DNA of 64,000 nucleotides. Origin: Roseburia sp. AF12-17LB. GTDB taxonomy: Bacteria > Bacillota > Clostridia > Lachnospirales > Lachnospiraceae. The notes below the pieces were generated by a model. That model had not been told where the DNA came from, did no database searches, and worked only from the letters and a program-made list of their open reading frames with translations. Location of the stretch: assembly GCF_003479605.1 (NCBI RefSeq), contig NZ_QUHR01000012.1, forward strand, positions 1 through 64,000. Reading direction: 5' to 3'. The position numbers and the translations under genes are program-made. This document shows positions 9,101 through 17,603 of this stretch, one piece after another; within the stretch, counting starts at the first letter, position 1, and each line of letters begins with the position of its first letter.

Positions 9101-9939
9101 ACGATACAAAAGACATTTATGTCTGCAAGCACAAAGTTGCCCGCCCACATGTATTTATTCCGGTATTCCCGGGAACCAACTGCGAGTACGACAGTGCGAA
9201 AGCATTTGAAAATGCAGGTGCAGATGTAACCGTAAAGGTATTTAAGAACTTAAATGCAGAAGACATCCGTGATTCTGTTGATGTATTTGTAAAGGCAATT
9301 GATGAAGCACAGATTATCATGTTCCCTGGTGGATTCTCTGCAGGAGATGAACCGGAAGGCTCAGCAAAATTCTTTGCAACAGCATTCCGTAATGAGAAGA
9401 TGAAAGAAGCTGTAAACAAGCTTTTAAATGAGCGTGACGGTCTTGCACTTGGTATCTGTAACGGATTCCAGGCACTGATTAAATTAGGTCTGGTTCCTTA
9501 CGGCAAGATTACACACCAGAGACCGGATTCACCGACTCTGACCTACAATACCATCGGACGTCATATTTCCAAGATGGTATATACCAAGGTAGTGACTAAC
9601 AAGTCCCCATGGTTAGCACAGGCTGAGCTTGGCGGCGTATACTGTAACCCGGCATCCCATGGAGAAGGACGTTTCGTTGCTCCGAAGGAGTGGTTAGACA
9701 AGCTCTTTGAGAATGGTCAGGTGGCAACCCAGTATGTAAACGAAGCCGGTGTTCCAACCATGGATGAAGAGTGGAACGTAAACGGTTCTTACATGGCAAT
9801 CGAAGGTATCACCAGTCCGGACGGACGTGTCCTTGGTAAGATGGCACATGCAGAGCGTCGTGGAGAGTCTGTTGCAGTTAACATTTACGGCGAGCAGGAT
9901 ATGAAGTTATTTGAAAGTGGAGTAGCATACTTCAAATAA
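6136..9939 (+). CDS. purL: Phosphoribosylformylglycinamidine synthase, single-chain
   Basis: This enzyme makes FGAM from FGAR, ATP and glutamine in purine biosynthesis. The 1267-residue chain fuses all parts. The N-terminal PurS-like region is followed by two AIR-synthase-type ATP-binding repeats (NETHNHPTEIEPFGGAAT near 320 and the GGKDSMSG segment near 795). The C-terminal class I glutamine amidotransferase domain holds FPGTNCEYD (about 1012), PGGFSAGDE, the nucleophile Cys in GICNGFQ (about 1105) and the His/Glu of SHGEGRF (about 1176). The start ATG follows AGGAGGT. It is monocistronic and not clustered with other pur genes, with its own promoter and terminator. Confidence 0.97.
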   Translation: MSKVRRVYVEKKDAYAVRAKELHAEIKSYLGISAVDKVRVLIRYDIENISDDVYKRAVQTVFSEPPVDDVYEENFEMGDGKVFSVEFLPGQFDQRADSAEQCVKLLKEDEEPVIRTATTYVIYGDINAEQLEAIKHHCINPVDSRETGMEKPETLVTEFPEPADVKIMTGFKDMPEQELKALYDSLGLAMTFKDFLHIQNYFHGEEDRDPSMTEIRVLDTYWSDHCRHTTFSTELKNVAFEDGFYKEPMEKTYEDYLDTHKKMYEGRDDKFVCLMDIALMAMKRLKKEGKLQDQEESDEINACSIVVPVEVDGKTEEWLVNFKNETHNHPTEIEPFGGAATCLGGAIRDPLSGRTYVYQAMRVTGAADPTVSVKDTMEGKLPQKKLVRGAAQGYSSYGNQIGLATGYVKEVYHPDYVAKRMEIGAVMGAAPRRAVQRLTSDPGDIIILLGGRTGRDGCGGATGSSKAHNTESIDTCGAEVQKGNPPTERKIQRLFRREEVAHIIKKCNDFGAGGVSVAIGELADGLQVDLDKVPKKYAGLDGTELAISESQERMAVVVAPEDAQQFLDYAKEENLEAVKVAVVTEEPRLVLSWRGKEIVNLSRAFLDTNGAHQETDVKVELPVKEENYLNKISTKAVEEAVAAGDMKAAWLNELKDLNVCSQKGLVEMFDGSIGAGSVYMPYGGKYQLTETQSMVAKLPVMNGKCDTVTMMSYGFDPYLSSWSPYHGAAYAVLESVSRIVTAGGDFHKIRFTFQEYFRRMSEEPSRWSQPFAALLGAYNAQIGFGLPSIGGKDSMSGSFNEIDVPPTLVSFAVDVAKEKDVITPELKKENDKLMLFTIEKDAYDMPNYAQVMKLYDAIHEMTETGVIVAAYALDGKGLAAAVSKMAFGNKLGVTVNADVTKETLFAPGFGNIVAEVPENKVVKAQEILAAAGLAANGAVVGAVNDSKNFIYGDMSISMDEAIKAWGQTLEKVFPTRATTGTEEVKSGLYDTKDIYVCKHKVARPHVFIPVFPGTNCEYDSAKAFENAGADVTVKVFKNLNAEDIRDSVDVFVKAIDEAQIIMFPGGFSAGDEPEGSAKFFATAFRNEKMKEAVNKLLNERDGLALGICNGFQALIKLGLVPYGKITHQRPDSPTLTYNTIGRHISKMVYTKVVTNKSPWLAQAELGGVYCNPASHGEGRFVAPKEWLDKLFENGQVATQYVNEAGVPTMDEEWNVNGSYMAIEGITSPDGRVLGKMAHAERRGESVAVNIYGEQDMKLFESGVAYFK

Positions 9940-9960
9940 AAAATAGGAATAAAGAAGAGC

Positions 9961-10007
9961 AAGACCTTGTAGATAGGAGAAATCCTTTCTGCAAGGTCTT
10001 TTTTTAG
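9961..10007 (+). terminator. purL terminator
   Basis: AAGACCTTG pairs with CAAGGTCTT in a long interrupted stem (AGGA/TCCT inside) followed by T7. Confidence 0.9.
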
Positions 10008-10028
10008 TAGAAGATGGTAAGTACATGA

Positions 10029-10283
10029 AACATTAAAAATTGTGGTGAGCAGGAGGAAGCGGCGAATCGTTTCGCAGAAGATAGTCTGATTCCGAAAGGG
10101 TATTATCAGGAATTTATAAGACAGGGTGAATTTGATTTACAGGCTATTAAGAAATTTGCAAATAAAATAAATCGTGATCCAGGTATTGTATTAGGAAGAC
10201 TTCAGAAGGATAAGAAAATAGATTATAACGACTATACGATGAATACTTTACGACGTAAATATAAAGTATGTACAAAGTTCTAG
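10029..10283 (+). pseudogene. 3' fragment of an ImmA/IrrE-type metallopeptidase or HigA-like gene
   Basis: An open frame without a start codon encodes EEAANRFAEDSLIPKGYYQE, then a helical tail with INRDPGIVLGRLQKDKKIDY and a TAG stop. This matches the C-terminal part of ImmA/IrrE-domain proteins, often fused to a HigA-like antitoxin HTH. The HEXXH-bearing part is missing and a stop codon closes the frame at 10026. It is a remnant of a toxin-antitoxin or mobile-element gene stranded after the purL terminator. Confidence 0.72.
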
Positions 10284-10290
10284 CGTATAC

Positions 10291-10322
10291 AACGAGCGGT
10301 TCTGTTAAAAGCAGAACCGCTC
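10291..10322. terminator. Hairpin at the 3' end of the HAD gene
   Basis: GAGCGGTTCTG pairs perfectly with CAGAACCGCTC around a short loop. It overlaps the last codons of the minus-strand HAD gene and lacks a clear T run, so it may be only a weak or RNA-protective terminator. Confidence 0.5.
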
Positions 10323-11147
10323 GATTGCGTATGCAACACCATCTTCTTCATTAGAAAGGGAAATGAAATCAGCCGAATCTTTTAAGAGCTGTTGCGCATT
10401 TCCCATGGCAACGCCAATGCCGGCAGCTTTGACGATATCGAGATCATTTTCGCTGTCACCTACCGCCATGGTATCTTCCATGGAAATGTGGAGGTAATCA
10501 CAGAGGAATTTAAGTCCTTTGGATTTGGCAATGCCGCATCTGGTAACTTCTAAGTTATGAAAACCGCCGGACACATAAGTGACTTCCGGGAAGGTGTCTA
10601 AGATTTCTTTTGTTTTTTCTCTTGTGGTATAGCTTCCATCTGCATCCGGTGCAAAGTTTAAAGTCAGTTTTGAAACACAAAGTTTATGTTCTTCGATATA
10701 AGCAGCTAAGTCAGTAATCGTCTTCCGGGTGGTCTGGATATATTTTTTTAAGGAATCCGGAATATCTAATAGGTTGGTAAGCTCGCTGGTGGAAAACTGG
10801 GTATAGCCGTCACCATTGATAAAGGCATCGATATGAAGAGACTGCGTATAGAGCTTGCGTAACAGCCGGACACTTAAATTGGTATCCATGCTTTCATCTA
10901 AGAGCAGTTCCTTTTCCGGGACGCGGTATACCGCAGAACCGTTGGCAGTAATGGCATATTGGATGCCAAGCTCCTTCATTTCATCCACAGGAAGACCGAT
11001 ATAAGGCCGGCCGGTGGAGATAATAACGGTAATCCCGTTTTCTACGGCTTTTCGAATCATTTCTTTATTATAAGAGGTAATGACACCGTTTTTATTATAG
11101 AGGGTGCCATCGATGTCTAAGGCAATTAGCTTTACTGAATTCATCAA
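10305..11147 (-). CDS. Cof-type HAD-IIB phosphatase
   Basis: This 280-residue soluble hydrolase belongs to the Cof/YidA group that dephosphorylates sugar phosphates or nucleotide-type substrates. Motif I is LDIDGTLYN (residues 9-17), motif II is the STGR segment near 50, and motifs III-IV are the Lys in SKGLKF and VGDSENDLDI near 240. The IIB cap lies between. The start ATG (or the next ATG) follows AGGAGT. It is transcribed alone, divergently from the methionine genes. The exact substrate cannot be read from sequence. Confidence 0.92.
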   Translation of the reverse strand: MMNSVKLIALDIDGTLYNKNGVITSYNKEMIRKAVENGITVIISTGRPYIGLPVDEMKELGIQYAITANGSAVYRVPEKELLLDESMDTNLSVRLLRKLYTQSLHIDAFINGDGYTQFSTSELTNLLDIPDSLKKYIQTTRKTITDLAAYIEEHKLCVSKLTLNFAPDADGSYTTREKTKEILDTFPEVTYVSGGFHNLEVTRCGIAKSKGLKFLCDYLHISMEDTMAVGDSENDLDIVKAAGIGVAMGNAQQLLKDSADFISLSNEEDGVAYAIERFCF

Positions 11148-11313
11148 GTGTACTCCTTTGTATTTGAAAATATCATTGTCAATGAATAACAGTGTAGCAC
11201 AGAAAATGAAAAAAGCAACTCACCGGATTAAATTTATATTTTTAAGTTGCAGGAAAAGGAGCTTACATATATAATTAGTAGGAATTCAAATGTAAGATAA
11301 ACTGGAGTATACT

Positions 11314-13122
11314 ATGAATATAAAGGAATATATCAAAGAACAAAGACTGATAACCGATGGTGCCATGGGCACTTATTATGAGGAAAAATACAGCGAAGAT
11401 ACTGTGATTGCAGAAAAGGAGAATCTCAAGAATCCGGAGCAGATTAAGGAGATTCATTTAGAATATCTGCGTGCGGGAGCAAGGCTGATCCGCACCAATA
11501 CATTTGCAGCAAATACCATGTTTCTTGCAGATATGCAGGAAGTAAAAGAGACAGTCCGGGCGGGCTATGAGATTGCAAAGGAAGCAGTAACCGCATTTCA
11601 GGCAGAAAATGGAAAAGAGATTCCGGTATTTATCGGAGCAGATTTAGGACCGATTTATGATCTTGACCATCAGGACTATGACAATGTGTTACAGGAGTAC
11701 AAAGAAATTTGTGACACCTTCCTTTCCTGTGGCGCAGACTGTTTTGTATTTGAGACACAGAGTGACTTTACCTATATTGAGCCGGTGACGGCATATATCA
11801 AAGAAAAATCAGACGCATTTATTCTGGTGCAGTTTGCGTTTGACAAGAGTGGATACACCCGCTCAGGTCTCTCCATGCAACGTGTGGCAGTAGAAGCTTC
11901 CGAGATGGAAAATGTGGATGCCTATGGATTTAACTGTGAACTGGACAGTACCCACATGTATCAGTTTATGAAGAACCTGAAGTTCTCCAGTGACAAATTC
12001 GTATCAGCACTTCCAAATGCAGGGTACCCATATACTTTGCGGGGAAAGACAATTTATTCCAATAATGCATCTTATTATGCAGAAAAAATGAAGGATATTG
12101 CAGCCCTTGGCACCGATATTTTAGGTGGCTGCTGTGGAACCACACCGGAATATATTGCTTTGCTTTCTGGCGAGTTACAGGATGTGCCGAAGGCAGTAAA
12201 GAAAATTGAAAATGTAGTAACGCAGGAGGTTACAAGAACTCCATCTATTTTTGAAGAGAAGCTTTCCCGTGGGGAGAAGGCTTATATTGTAGAATTGGAC
12301 CCGCCATTTTCCGAGGATGCATCCAAGGTTATGAAAGGAGCAGAAGATTTAAGAAAATGTAATGTGGATCTGATTACCCTTTCCGATTCCCCAATGGCGC
12401 GGGCGAGAATGGATGCCGGACAGCTGGCAGTGAAAATCCAGCAGAAGACCGGTGTGGCAGTAATGCCACATATCAGCTGCCGTGACCGCAATGTGATTGC
12501 GTTGCGGGCAGGTCTTTTAGGCATGCATATGAATGATGTCCGCCATTTCCTGATTGTGACCGGAGACCCGGTTTCAAGGGCAGACCGCGAAAGAGTGACT
12601 TCTGTTTTTGATTTCAATTCCATTAAACTGATGCAGTATGTTAAGGAAATGAATTTAGAAGTTTTTGCACAGGAGCCGGTTTATTATGGTGGTGCACTGA
12701 ATTATCATGGCGCCAATCCGGATGCGATTATTGAACGGATGAAGCGTAAAGCGGAAGCAGGATGCGGTTATTTCCTGACACAGCCGGTATATACCGAGGA
12801 AGATGTGGAAAGACTGACTTATATCAAAGAACACATTGACACCAAAATCATGTGCGGTATTATGCCGCTGGTAAGCTATAAGAATGCAATGTTTGTGAAA
12901 AATGAGATGCCGGGCATCCATGTTTCCGATGAAATTGTAAACCGGTATCGGGAAGATATGACAAGAGAAGAGGCAGAAGAAGTGGCAATTGAATTATCTG
13001 TTGAAATCGCAGCAAAATTATATGATATTGCAGACGGATTTTATTTTATGACACCATTTAACCGGACGGGCTTAATTGCGAGAATTATTGAGGCAATCCG
13101 ACAGGAGGAAGAACGTAGATGA
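11314..13122 (+). CDS. Bifunctional homocysteine S-methyltransferase / methylenetetrahydrofolate reductase
   Basis: Residues 1-290 are a zinc-type homocysteine methyltransferase domain: DGAMGTYYEE near the start, the Cys in GFNCELD (~210), and GGCCGTTPEY (~270) supplying zinc ligands. Residues ~310-602 are a MetF-like MTHFR TIM barrel (IVELDPPF, ITLSDSP, LIVTGDP, YFLTQPV), which makes 5-methyl-THF. The fusion links production of the methyl donor to homocysteine. Its stop overlaps the start of metH by 4 bp (ATGA), so the two are translationally coupled. No SAM riboswitch or Met T-box is visible in the 166-bp upstream gap. The start follows GGAG. Confidence 0.93.
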   Translation: MNIKEYIKEQRLITDGAMGTYYEEKYSEDTVIAEKENLKNPEQIKEIHLEYLRAGARLIRTNTFAANTMFLADMQEVKETVRAGYEIAKEAVTAFQAENGKEIPVFIGADLGPIYDLDHQDYDNVLQEYKEICDTFLSCGADCFVFETQSDFTYIEPVTAYIKEKSDAFILVQFAFDKSGYTRSGLSMQRVAVEASEMENVDAYGFNCELDSTHMYQFMKNLKFSSDKFVSALPNAGYPYTLRGKTIYSNNASYYAEKMKDIAALGTDILGGCCGTTPEYIALLSGELQDVPKAVKKIENVVTQEVTRTPSIFEEKLSRGEKAYIVELDPPFSEDASKVMKGAEDLRKCNVDLITLSDSPMARARMDAGQLAVKIQQKTGVAVMPHISCRDRNVIALRAGLLGMHMNDVRHFLIVTGDPVSRADRERVTSVFDFNSIKLMQYVKEMNLEVFAQEPVYYGGALNYHGANPDAIIERMKRKAEAGCGYFLTQPVYTEEDVERLTYIKEHIDTKIMCGIMPLVSYKNAMFVKNEMPGIHVSDEIVNRYREDMTREEAEEVAIELSVEIAAKLYDIADGFYFMTPFNRTGLIARIIEAIRQEEERR

Positions 13123-15539
13123 CAAGAGAGGAATTTAAGGAATTAGTAAAAAATGGACCGGTTATCTTAGATGGTGCAACCGGAAGCAATCTTCAGAATG
13201 CAGGAATGCCGGTAGGAGTCTGCCCGGAGCAGTGGATTTTAGAGCATCCACAGACCATGATAGATTTGCAGCGGGCTTATGTGGAGGCTGGAACACAGAT
13301 TCTTTTGGCACCGACCTTTACTGCAAACCGCATTAAATTAGAAGAATATGGACTGGCAGATAAGCTGGTAGAGATGAACCAGCAATTAGTTGCCATTTCC
13401 AAAAAGGCAGCAGGCGGAAAAGCGCTGGTAGCCGGTGATATTACCATGACCGGTCAGCAGCTTTATCCGATGGGTGAATTGCAGTTTGAAGAACTGGTAG
13501 ATATTTATAAAGAACAGGTCAAAGTTGTGGCAGATGCGGGAGTAGACTTATTTATCATTGAGACCATGATGAGTCTGCAGGAAACAAGAGCCGCTGTGCT
13601 GGCAATCCGTGAAACCTGTGAGTTGCCGATTATGGCAAGTATGACTTATAACGAGGATGGCAGAAGCTTGTATGGAACAGATCCGGTAACTGCGGTAGTT
13701 ACGTTGCAGAGCCTGGGTGCTGATGCAGTGGGAATGAACTGCTCCACAGGACCAGAGGAAATGTTAGAGCCGATTCGCCAGACCGTAGAATATGCCTATG
13801 TTCCTGTTTTGGCAAAGCCAAATGCCGGATTACCGGAATTAGAGGATGGCGTAACGGTATACAAGACCACACCGGAAGAATTTGCGGAAGTTGGTGCAAA
13901 ATTAATCGAAGAAGGCGTTTCGATTATTGGTGGATGCTGTGGAACGACCCCGGCACATATCAAGGCATTGGCAGATAAAGTAAAACCAATGGGAATCCAT
14001 CATGCGGAAGCACCAAGACGAAGAGTGCTTACTTCCGAGCGTAAGACGGTAGAAATTGATTTGGACGGACCATTTATGGTAATTGGTGAGCGGATTAATC
14101 CGACCGGAAAGAAGAAATTGCAGGCAGAGCTTCGGGAAGGCAGCCTTAATATGGTTCGTGATATGGCACGGGCACAGGAAGAAAATGGTGCAGCCATTCT
14201 GGATGTCAATATGGGTATGAATGGAATCGATGAGAAACAGATGATGTTAAATACCATTCATGAGGTTACTTATACAGTGGATTGTCCGCTTTGTATCGAT
14301 TCATCCCATGTGGATATTATTGAAGCAGCACTTCGTATTTATCCGGGACGAGCTTTGATTAACTCTATTTCCTTAGAAAAAGAGAAATTCGAAAAATTGC
14401 TTCCGATTGCAAAGAAATATGGAGCAATGTTTATTTTGCTTCCGCTTTCTGACGAGGGACTTCCAAAAGACGCAGAAGAGAAGCGGCAGATTGTCCGTAC
14501 CATTTTAGATGCCGCCTTAAAAATCGGTCTTCATAAAGAAGATATTATCGTGGACGGACTGGTAGCAACGGTAGGTGCCAATCCGCTGGCAGCATTGGAA
14601 TGTTTCGATACCATCCAGTATTGTAAGGATGAATTGGGCCTTGCCACAGCCTGTGGACTTTCCAATATTTCTTTCGGTCTGCCGGAACGTATTTATGTAA
14701 ACAGTGCATTTCTTACCATGGCAATTGCAAAAGGACTTACGATGGCAATTGCAAATCCATCCCAGGATTTATTAATGAATGCGGCGGTGGCTTCGGATAT
14801 GCTTTTACATAAAGAAGGTTCCGATATCCTCTATATCAATCGGATGAACCAACGGGCACAGAAGGAAGCTCCGGCAACCGATAACGCAGCTTCGGCAGGC
14901 ACTTTAGAGCCGGCAAATCCGGTATTTGACTGTGTATTAAAGGGAAATAAGGGCAATATTTTAAAAGAAGTAGATAAAGCTTTGGCAGCAGGAGAAGAAC
15001 CGGGAGCGATTATTAATGGACAGTTGATTCCTGCCATTAATGAAGTAGGTGTTCTTTTTGACAAGCAGATTTATTTCCTGCCGCAGCTGATTTCCAGTGC
15101 GCAGACCATGCAGCATGCCATTGAATACTTGGAGCCAATGCTTTCCAAAGATAAGGACGAAGAGCCAAAGGCAACCATTATTATTGCAACCGTAGAAGGT
15201 GACATACACGATATCGGTAAGAATCTGGTAGCACTGATGCTCCGTAACTATGGTTATCGTGTTTTAGATTTGGGCAAAGATGTAGCGGCAGATATTATTG
15301 TTGATACTGCATTGAAAGAGCATGCGCAGATTATCGGACTTTCCGCCCTGATGACCACTACCATGATGCGTATGAAGGATGTGGTAGAACTGGCAAAAGA
15401 GCGCGGTTGCAACAGCAAGATTATCGTCGGTGGCGCAGCAATTACACAGAGCTTTGCAGATGAAATCGGTGCAGATGGCTATTCCCCGGATGCAGCTGAT
15501 TGTGTAAAACTGGTAGAGCGTCTATTGGAAGAAATGTAA
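13119..15539 (+). CDS. metH: Cobalamin-dependent methionine synthase, short form
   Basis: The 806 residues contain, in order, a homocysteine-binding zinc domain (1-290, GGCCGTTPAH near 270), a pterin-binding domain (~310-580, VIGERINPTGKKKL, DVNMGMNGI), a four-helix cap and a B12 domain (~680-806) with the cobalt-ligand motif GDIHDIGKNL. The C-terminal SAM-binding reactivation domain of E. coli MetH is absent, so a separate reactivase or other mechanism would be needed. It forms an operon with the upstream HMT-MTHFR gene and probably with the DegV gene downstream. Confidence 0.94.
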   Translation: MTREEFKELVKNGPVILDGATGSNLQNAGMPVGVCPEQWILEHPQTMIDLQRAYVEAGTQILLAPTFTANRIKLEEYGLADKLVEMNQQLVAISKKAAGGKALVAGDITMTGQQLYPMGELQFEELVDIYKEQVKVVADAGVDLFIIETMMSLQETRAAVLAIRETCELPIMASMTYNEDGRSLYGTDPVTAVVTLQSLGADAVGMNCSTGPEEMLEPIRQTVEYAYVPVLAKPNAGLPELEDGVTVYKTTPEEFAEVGAKLIEEGVSIIGGCCGTTPAHIKALADKVKPMGIHHAEAPRRRVLTSERKTVEIDLDGPFMVIGERINPTGKKKLQAELREGSLNMVRDMARAQEENGAAILDVNMGMNGIDEKQMMLNTIHEVTYTVDCPLCIDSSHVDIIEAALRIYPGRALINSISLEKEKFEKLLPIAKKYGAMFILLPLSDEGLPKDAEEKRQIVRTILDAALKIGLHKEDIIVDGLVATVGANPLAALECFDTIQYCKDELGLATACGLSNISFGLPERIYVNSAFLTMAIAKGLTMAIANPSQDLLMNAAVASDMLLHKEGSDILYINRMNQRAQKEAPATDNAASAGTLEPANPVFDCVLKGNKGNILKEVDKALAAGEEPGAIINGQLIPAINEVGVLFDKQIYFLPQLISSAQTMQHAIEYLEPMLSKDKDEEPKATIIIATVEGDIHDIGKNLVALMLRNYGYRVLDLGKDVAADIIVDTALKEHAQIIGLSALMTTTMMRMKDVVELAKERGCNSKIIVGGAAITQSFADEIGADGYSPDAADCVKLVERLLEEM

Positions 15540-15564
15540 ATTTTTATTTTGGGAGGTTTTTGAT

Positions 15565-16416
15565 ATGGTAAAGATAATTTCAGACAGTACCTGTGATTTA
15601 TCTGAAGAACTGGTAAAATGTTATGATATTACCATTCTTCCGCTTCACATTTTATTAGGTGACGAAGAATATCTGGATGGAGTAAATATTACTCCGCAGG
15701 AGATTTTTGATTGGTCGGATGAACACAAGACCACTCCAAAGACTTCAGCACCATCCGCAGAGCAGGCAGTAGAATTGTTAAAGCCTTATGTAGAAAAAGG
15801 TCAGGAGGTTATCTGTTTTGCCATTGCATCCGGGATGTCTTCTTCCATGAATGTGATGCGTCTTGCAGCGGAAGAACTGGAGGCAGAAAATCTGGTTACA
15901 GTAATTGATTCTGCAAACCTTTCTACCGGTATCGGACTTCTTGTCATAGAAGCAGCCGAAATGGCACAGCAGGGAAAGAGCGCGGCAGAGATTACCGCCC
16001 GTATCGAAGAATTAAAGCCTCTGGTTCGGGCAAGCTTTGTGGTAGACACCTTAACCTATCTTTATCGTGGTGGCAGATGCAGTGGACTGGCTGCCTTAGC
16101 CGGAGGTGCATTAAAGCTTCATCCGCGGATTGGTGTTGAGGATGGTAAGATGGGGCCGGGCAAGAAATACCGTGGTAATATGGAAAAGGTTGTTCTCTCT
16201 TATGTGAAAGACATGGAAGAAGCAATGAAGAATGCCCGGCCGGAACGCGTATTTATCACTCATTCCGGCAGTGCCCCGGAAATCGTAGATAAGGTACGGG
16301 CTTATCTCAATGACCTGCATGTCTTTCATGAAATTTTAGAGACCAGAGCGGGTGGTGTAGTATCCAGCCACTGTGGACCGGGAACACTGGGCGTCTTGTT
16401 TATTGCGAAGGAATAG
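15565..16416 (+). CDS. DegV-family fatty-acid-binding protein
   Basis: This 283-residue protein has the DegV fold. Firmicutes members (FakB) present fatty acids to a kinase. It opens with IISDSTCDL, followed by ITPQEIFDW, then TSAPS (the fatty-acid carboxylate contact), SGMSSSMN and the TLTYLYRGGRCSG segment near 165, typical of the family. The ATG follows GGGAGG. It sits 25 bp after metH and is likely cotranscribed. A second DegV gene lies at 40409. No fakA is in the window. Confidence 0.9.
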   Translation: MVKIISDSTCDLSEELVKCYDITILPLHILLGDEEYLDGVNITPQEIFDWSDEHKTTPKTSAPSAEQAVELLKPYVEKGQEVICFAIASGMSSSMNVMRLAAEELEAENLVTVIDSANLSTGIGLLVIEAAEMAQQGKSAAEITARIEELKPLVRASFVVDTLTYLYRGGRCSGLAALAGGALKLHPRIGVEDGKMGPGKKYRGNMEKVVLSYVKDMEEAMKNARPERVFITHSGSAPEIVDKVRAYLNDLHVFHEILETRAGGVVSSHCGPGTLGVLFIAKE

Positions 16417-16428
16417 GGAGAAGGAGAG

Positions 16429-16494
16429 ATGTATGATTTGCAAAGGTATCTCATAAGGCAGGTATCCGGCAGCTTGACAGAATTATTGGAGTAA
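16429..16494 (+). other. Possible micro-ORF (21 aa) and AT-rich tRNA leader
   Basis: An ATG preceded by GGGAGAAGGAGAG opens a 21-codon frame (begins MYDLQRYLIR). The ribosome site is good but there is no other support. It may be a decayed gene start. The following 60 bases are A/T runs leading to the tRNA promoter. Confidence 0.25.
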
Positions 16495-16556
16495 TTTTGA
16501 ATCTTGAAATATTTTCAAAAATTTTAAATATTTCAAAAATATTTTTGAAAAAGTGC

Positions 16557-16585
16557 TTGACTTCACTATTCCTATATAGTATACT
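16557..16585 (+). promoter_or_regulatory. tRNA-Val/Met promoter
   Basis: TTGACT (16557-16562), exactly 17 bp, and TATACT (16580-16585), 38 bp upstream of tRNA-Val. Confidence 0.88.
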
Positions 16586-16623
16586 AGCAAAGCGGGTTGC
16601 AGATGAGTAACCCGCAGGAATAT

Positions 16624-16696
16624 GGGATCTTAGCTCAGCTGGGAGAGCATCTGCCTTACAAGCAGAGGGTCACAGGTTCGAGCCCTGTAGGTCCCA
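16624..16696 (+). tRNA. tRNA-Val (TAC)
   Basis: Acceptor GGGATCT/AGGTCCC, D arm GCTCAGCTGGGAGAGC, anticodon loop CTTACAA giving TAC, T arm CAGGTTCGAGCCCTG, discriminator A. Confidence 0.96.
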
Positions 16697-16719
16697 TTCC
16701 AAAACAAATAGTTGAATAT

Positions 16720-16793
16720 GGCGGAATAGCTCAGTTGGCTAGAGCACACGGTTCATACCCGTGGTGTCGAGAGTTCAAATCTCCCTTCCGCTA
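16720..16793 (+). tRNA. tRNA-Met (CAT), elongator type
   Basis: Acceptor GGCGGAA/TTCCGCT, D arm GCTCAGTTGGCTAGAGC, anticodon CAT. The paired first base (G-U) and lack of initiator-type GGG/CCC anticodon stem argue for elongator Met. A lysidine-modified Ile tRNA is less likely but not excluded. Confidence 0.9.
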
Positions 16794-16798
16794 CTGAA

Positions 16799-16830
16799 AA
16801 AGAATCTTGCAGATGCAGGATTCTTTTTTT
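16799..16830 (+). terminator. tRNA-Val/Met terminator
   Basis: AAGAATC-TTGCA pairs with TGCA-GGATTCTT and is followed by T run. Confidence 0.9.
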
Positions 16831-16925
16831 GCGAGTAGCAAGAAAAAATCTGGCATCAGGAAAGAACTGCAGGTGAGAATTTCTTGTAAATTCCTTACCG
16901 ACCTGTTTTCCTATTTAAAAATAGC

Positions 16926-17420
16926 TTATGGCTCCTGAAAAAGTCCAATCTCAGGCGGATAGTAACTAAAGATAAAAAACAGAATTGCAAGAATTACAAG
17001 GCAGGTAAGTAGCAGTCCCCTGCGGTTGGCAAGTTTGCGGTTATCTTTCAGAAACCATCCGGTAAGAAAGACACCCAGAACACTGATGTAGAAAATTGCA
17101 ATATCAATCGCCATGACAGAGAAGCCCAGCACACCGGTGTATGTGTAGAAGAGAATTGGAATCAATGCCAACCCAACCAGCGTCCCAATGGAGAGTGCTA
17201 CTGGAATCGGACTTTGTTCCGGCAGTTTGAAAAAGAGAAAAAGCACAAGAACCAGCATTGGAAAGAAAAGAAGCTTCATGTGCTCCCAGGTGGATTCATT
17301 CCATGGTGCAAAAAGCCGTACGATGGAATTGTTACCGGACCATTCATAGACGAAATGTAATAGGGATCCAATCACAGACACAAAGAGGAAACCCCAGATA
17401 AAAAGTTTTTTAGAATTCAT
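16926..17420 (-). CDS. DUF6512-like integral membrane protein
   Basis: This 164-residue membrane protein of unknown function has five likely transmembrane segments (for example WGFLFVSVIGSLLHFVYEW, FFPMLVLVLFLFF, and the C-terminal GLLLTCLVILAILFFIFSYY). The pattern HFVYEWSG...FAPWNESTWEHMKLLFFP is the conserved N-terminal signature of this family, which I recognise as DUF6512. The start is the ATG at 17420, preceded by a perfect AGGAGGT, not the upstream ATG at 17453. It stands alone between the tRNA pair and the ispF region. No function can be stated. Confidence 0.82.
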   Translation of the reverse strand: MNSKKLFIWGFLFVSVIGSLLHFVYEWSGNNSIVRLFAPWNESTWEHMKLLFFPMLVLVLFLFFKLPEQSPIPVALSIGTLVGLALIPILFYTYTGVLGFSVMAIDIAIFYISVLGVFLTGWFLKDNRKLANRRGLLLTCLVILAILFFIFSYYPPEIGLFQEP

Positions 17421-17544
17421 AAAAATACCTCCTGAAACTATAGTATGATGCAAAACAGAAAATAATATGAAAAAAGAAATCTATAAACAGCTATCAGAAA
17501 ATACCTCCAGTGTGGTATAATGTCCGTAAGCATTGAGCAGTGCC

Positions 17545-17603
17545 AAAAACAAGAAAAATCCAGATTGGCTGCTTGCAGACAAAACTGGATTTTCCTTGTT
17601 TTT
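17545..17603. terminator. Bidirectional terminator-like hairpin
   Basis: AAAAACAAG-AAAAATCCAG pairs with CTGGATTTT-CCTTGTTTTT over 18-19 bp with a 21-nt loop. It gives T-rich ends on both strands. It separates the DUF6512 gene from the repeat array and ispF. Confidence 0.8.

Noticed and set aside
11148..11313. SAM riboswitch or methionine T-box before the methionine genes
   Set aside because: Neither the conserved aptamer core nor a TGGAACCGCG element is present.
16597..16797. 66-codon ORF across tRNA-Val and tRNA-Met
   Set aside because: It is a read-through of two clear tRNA genes.
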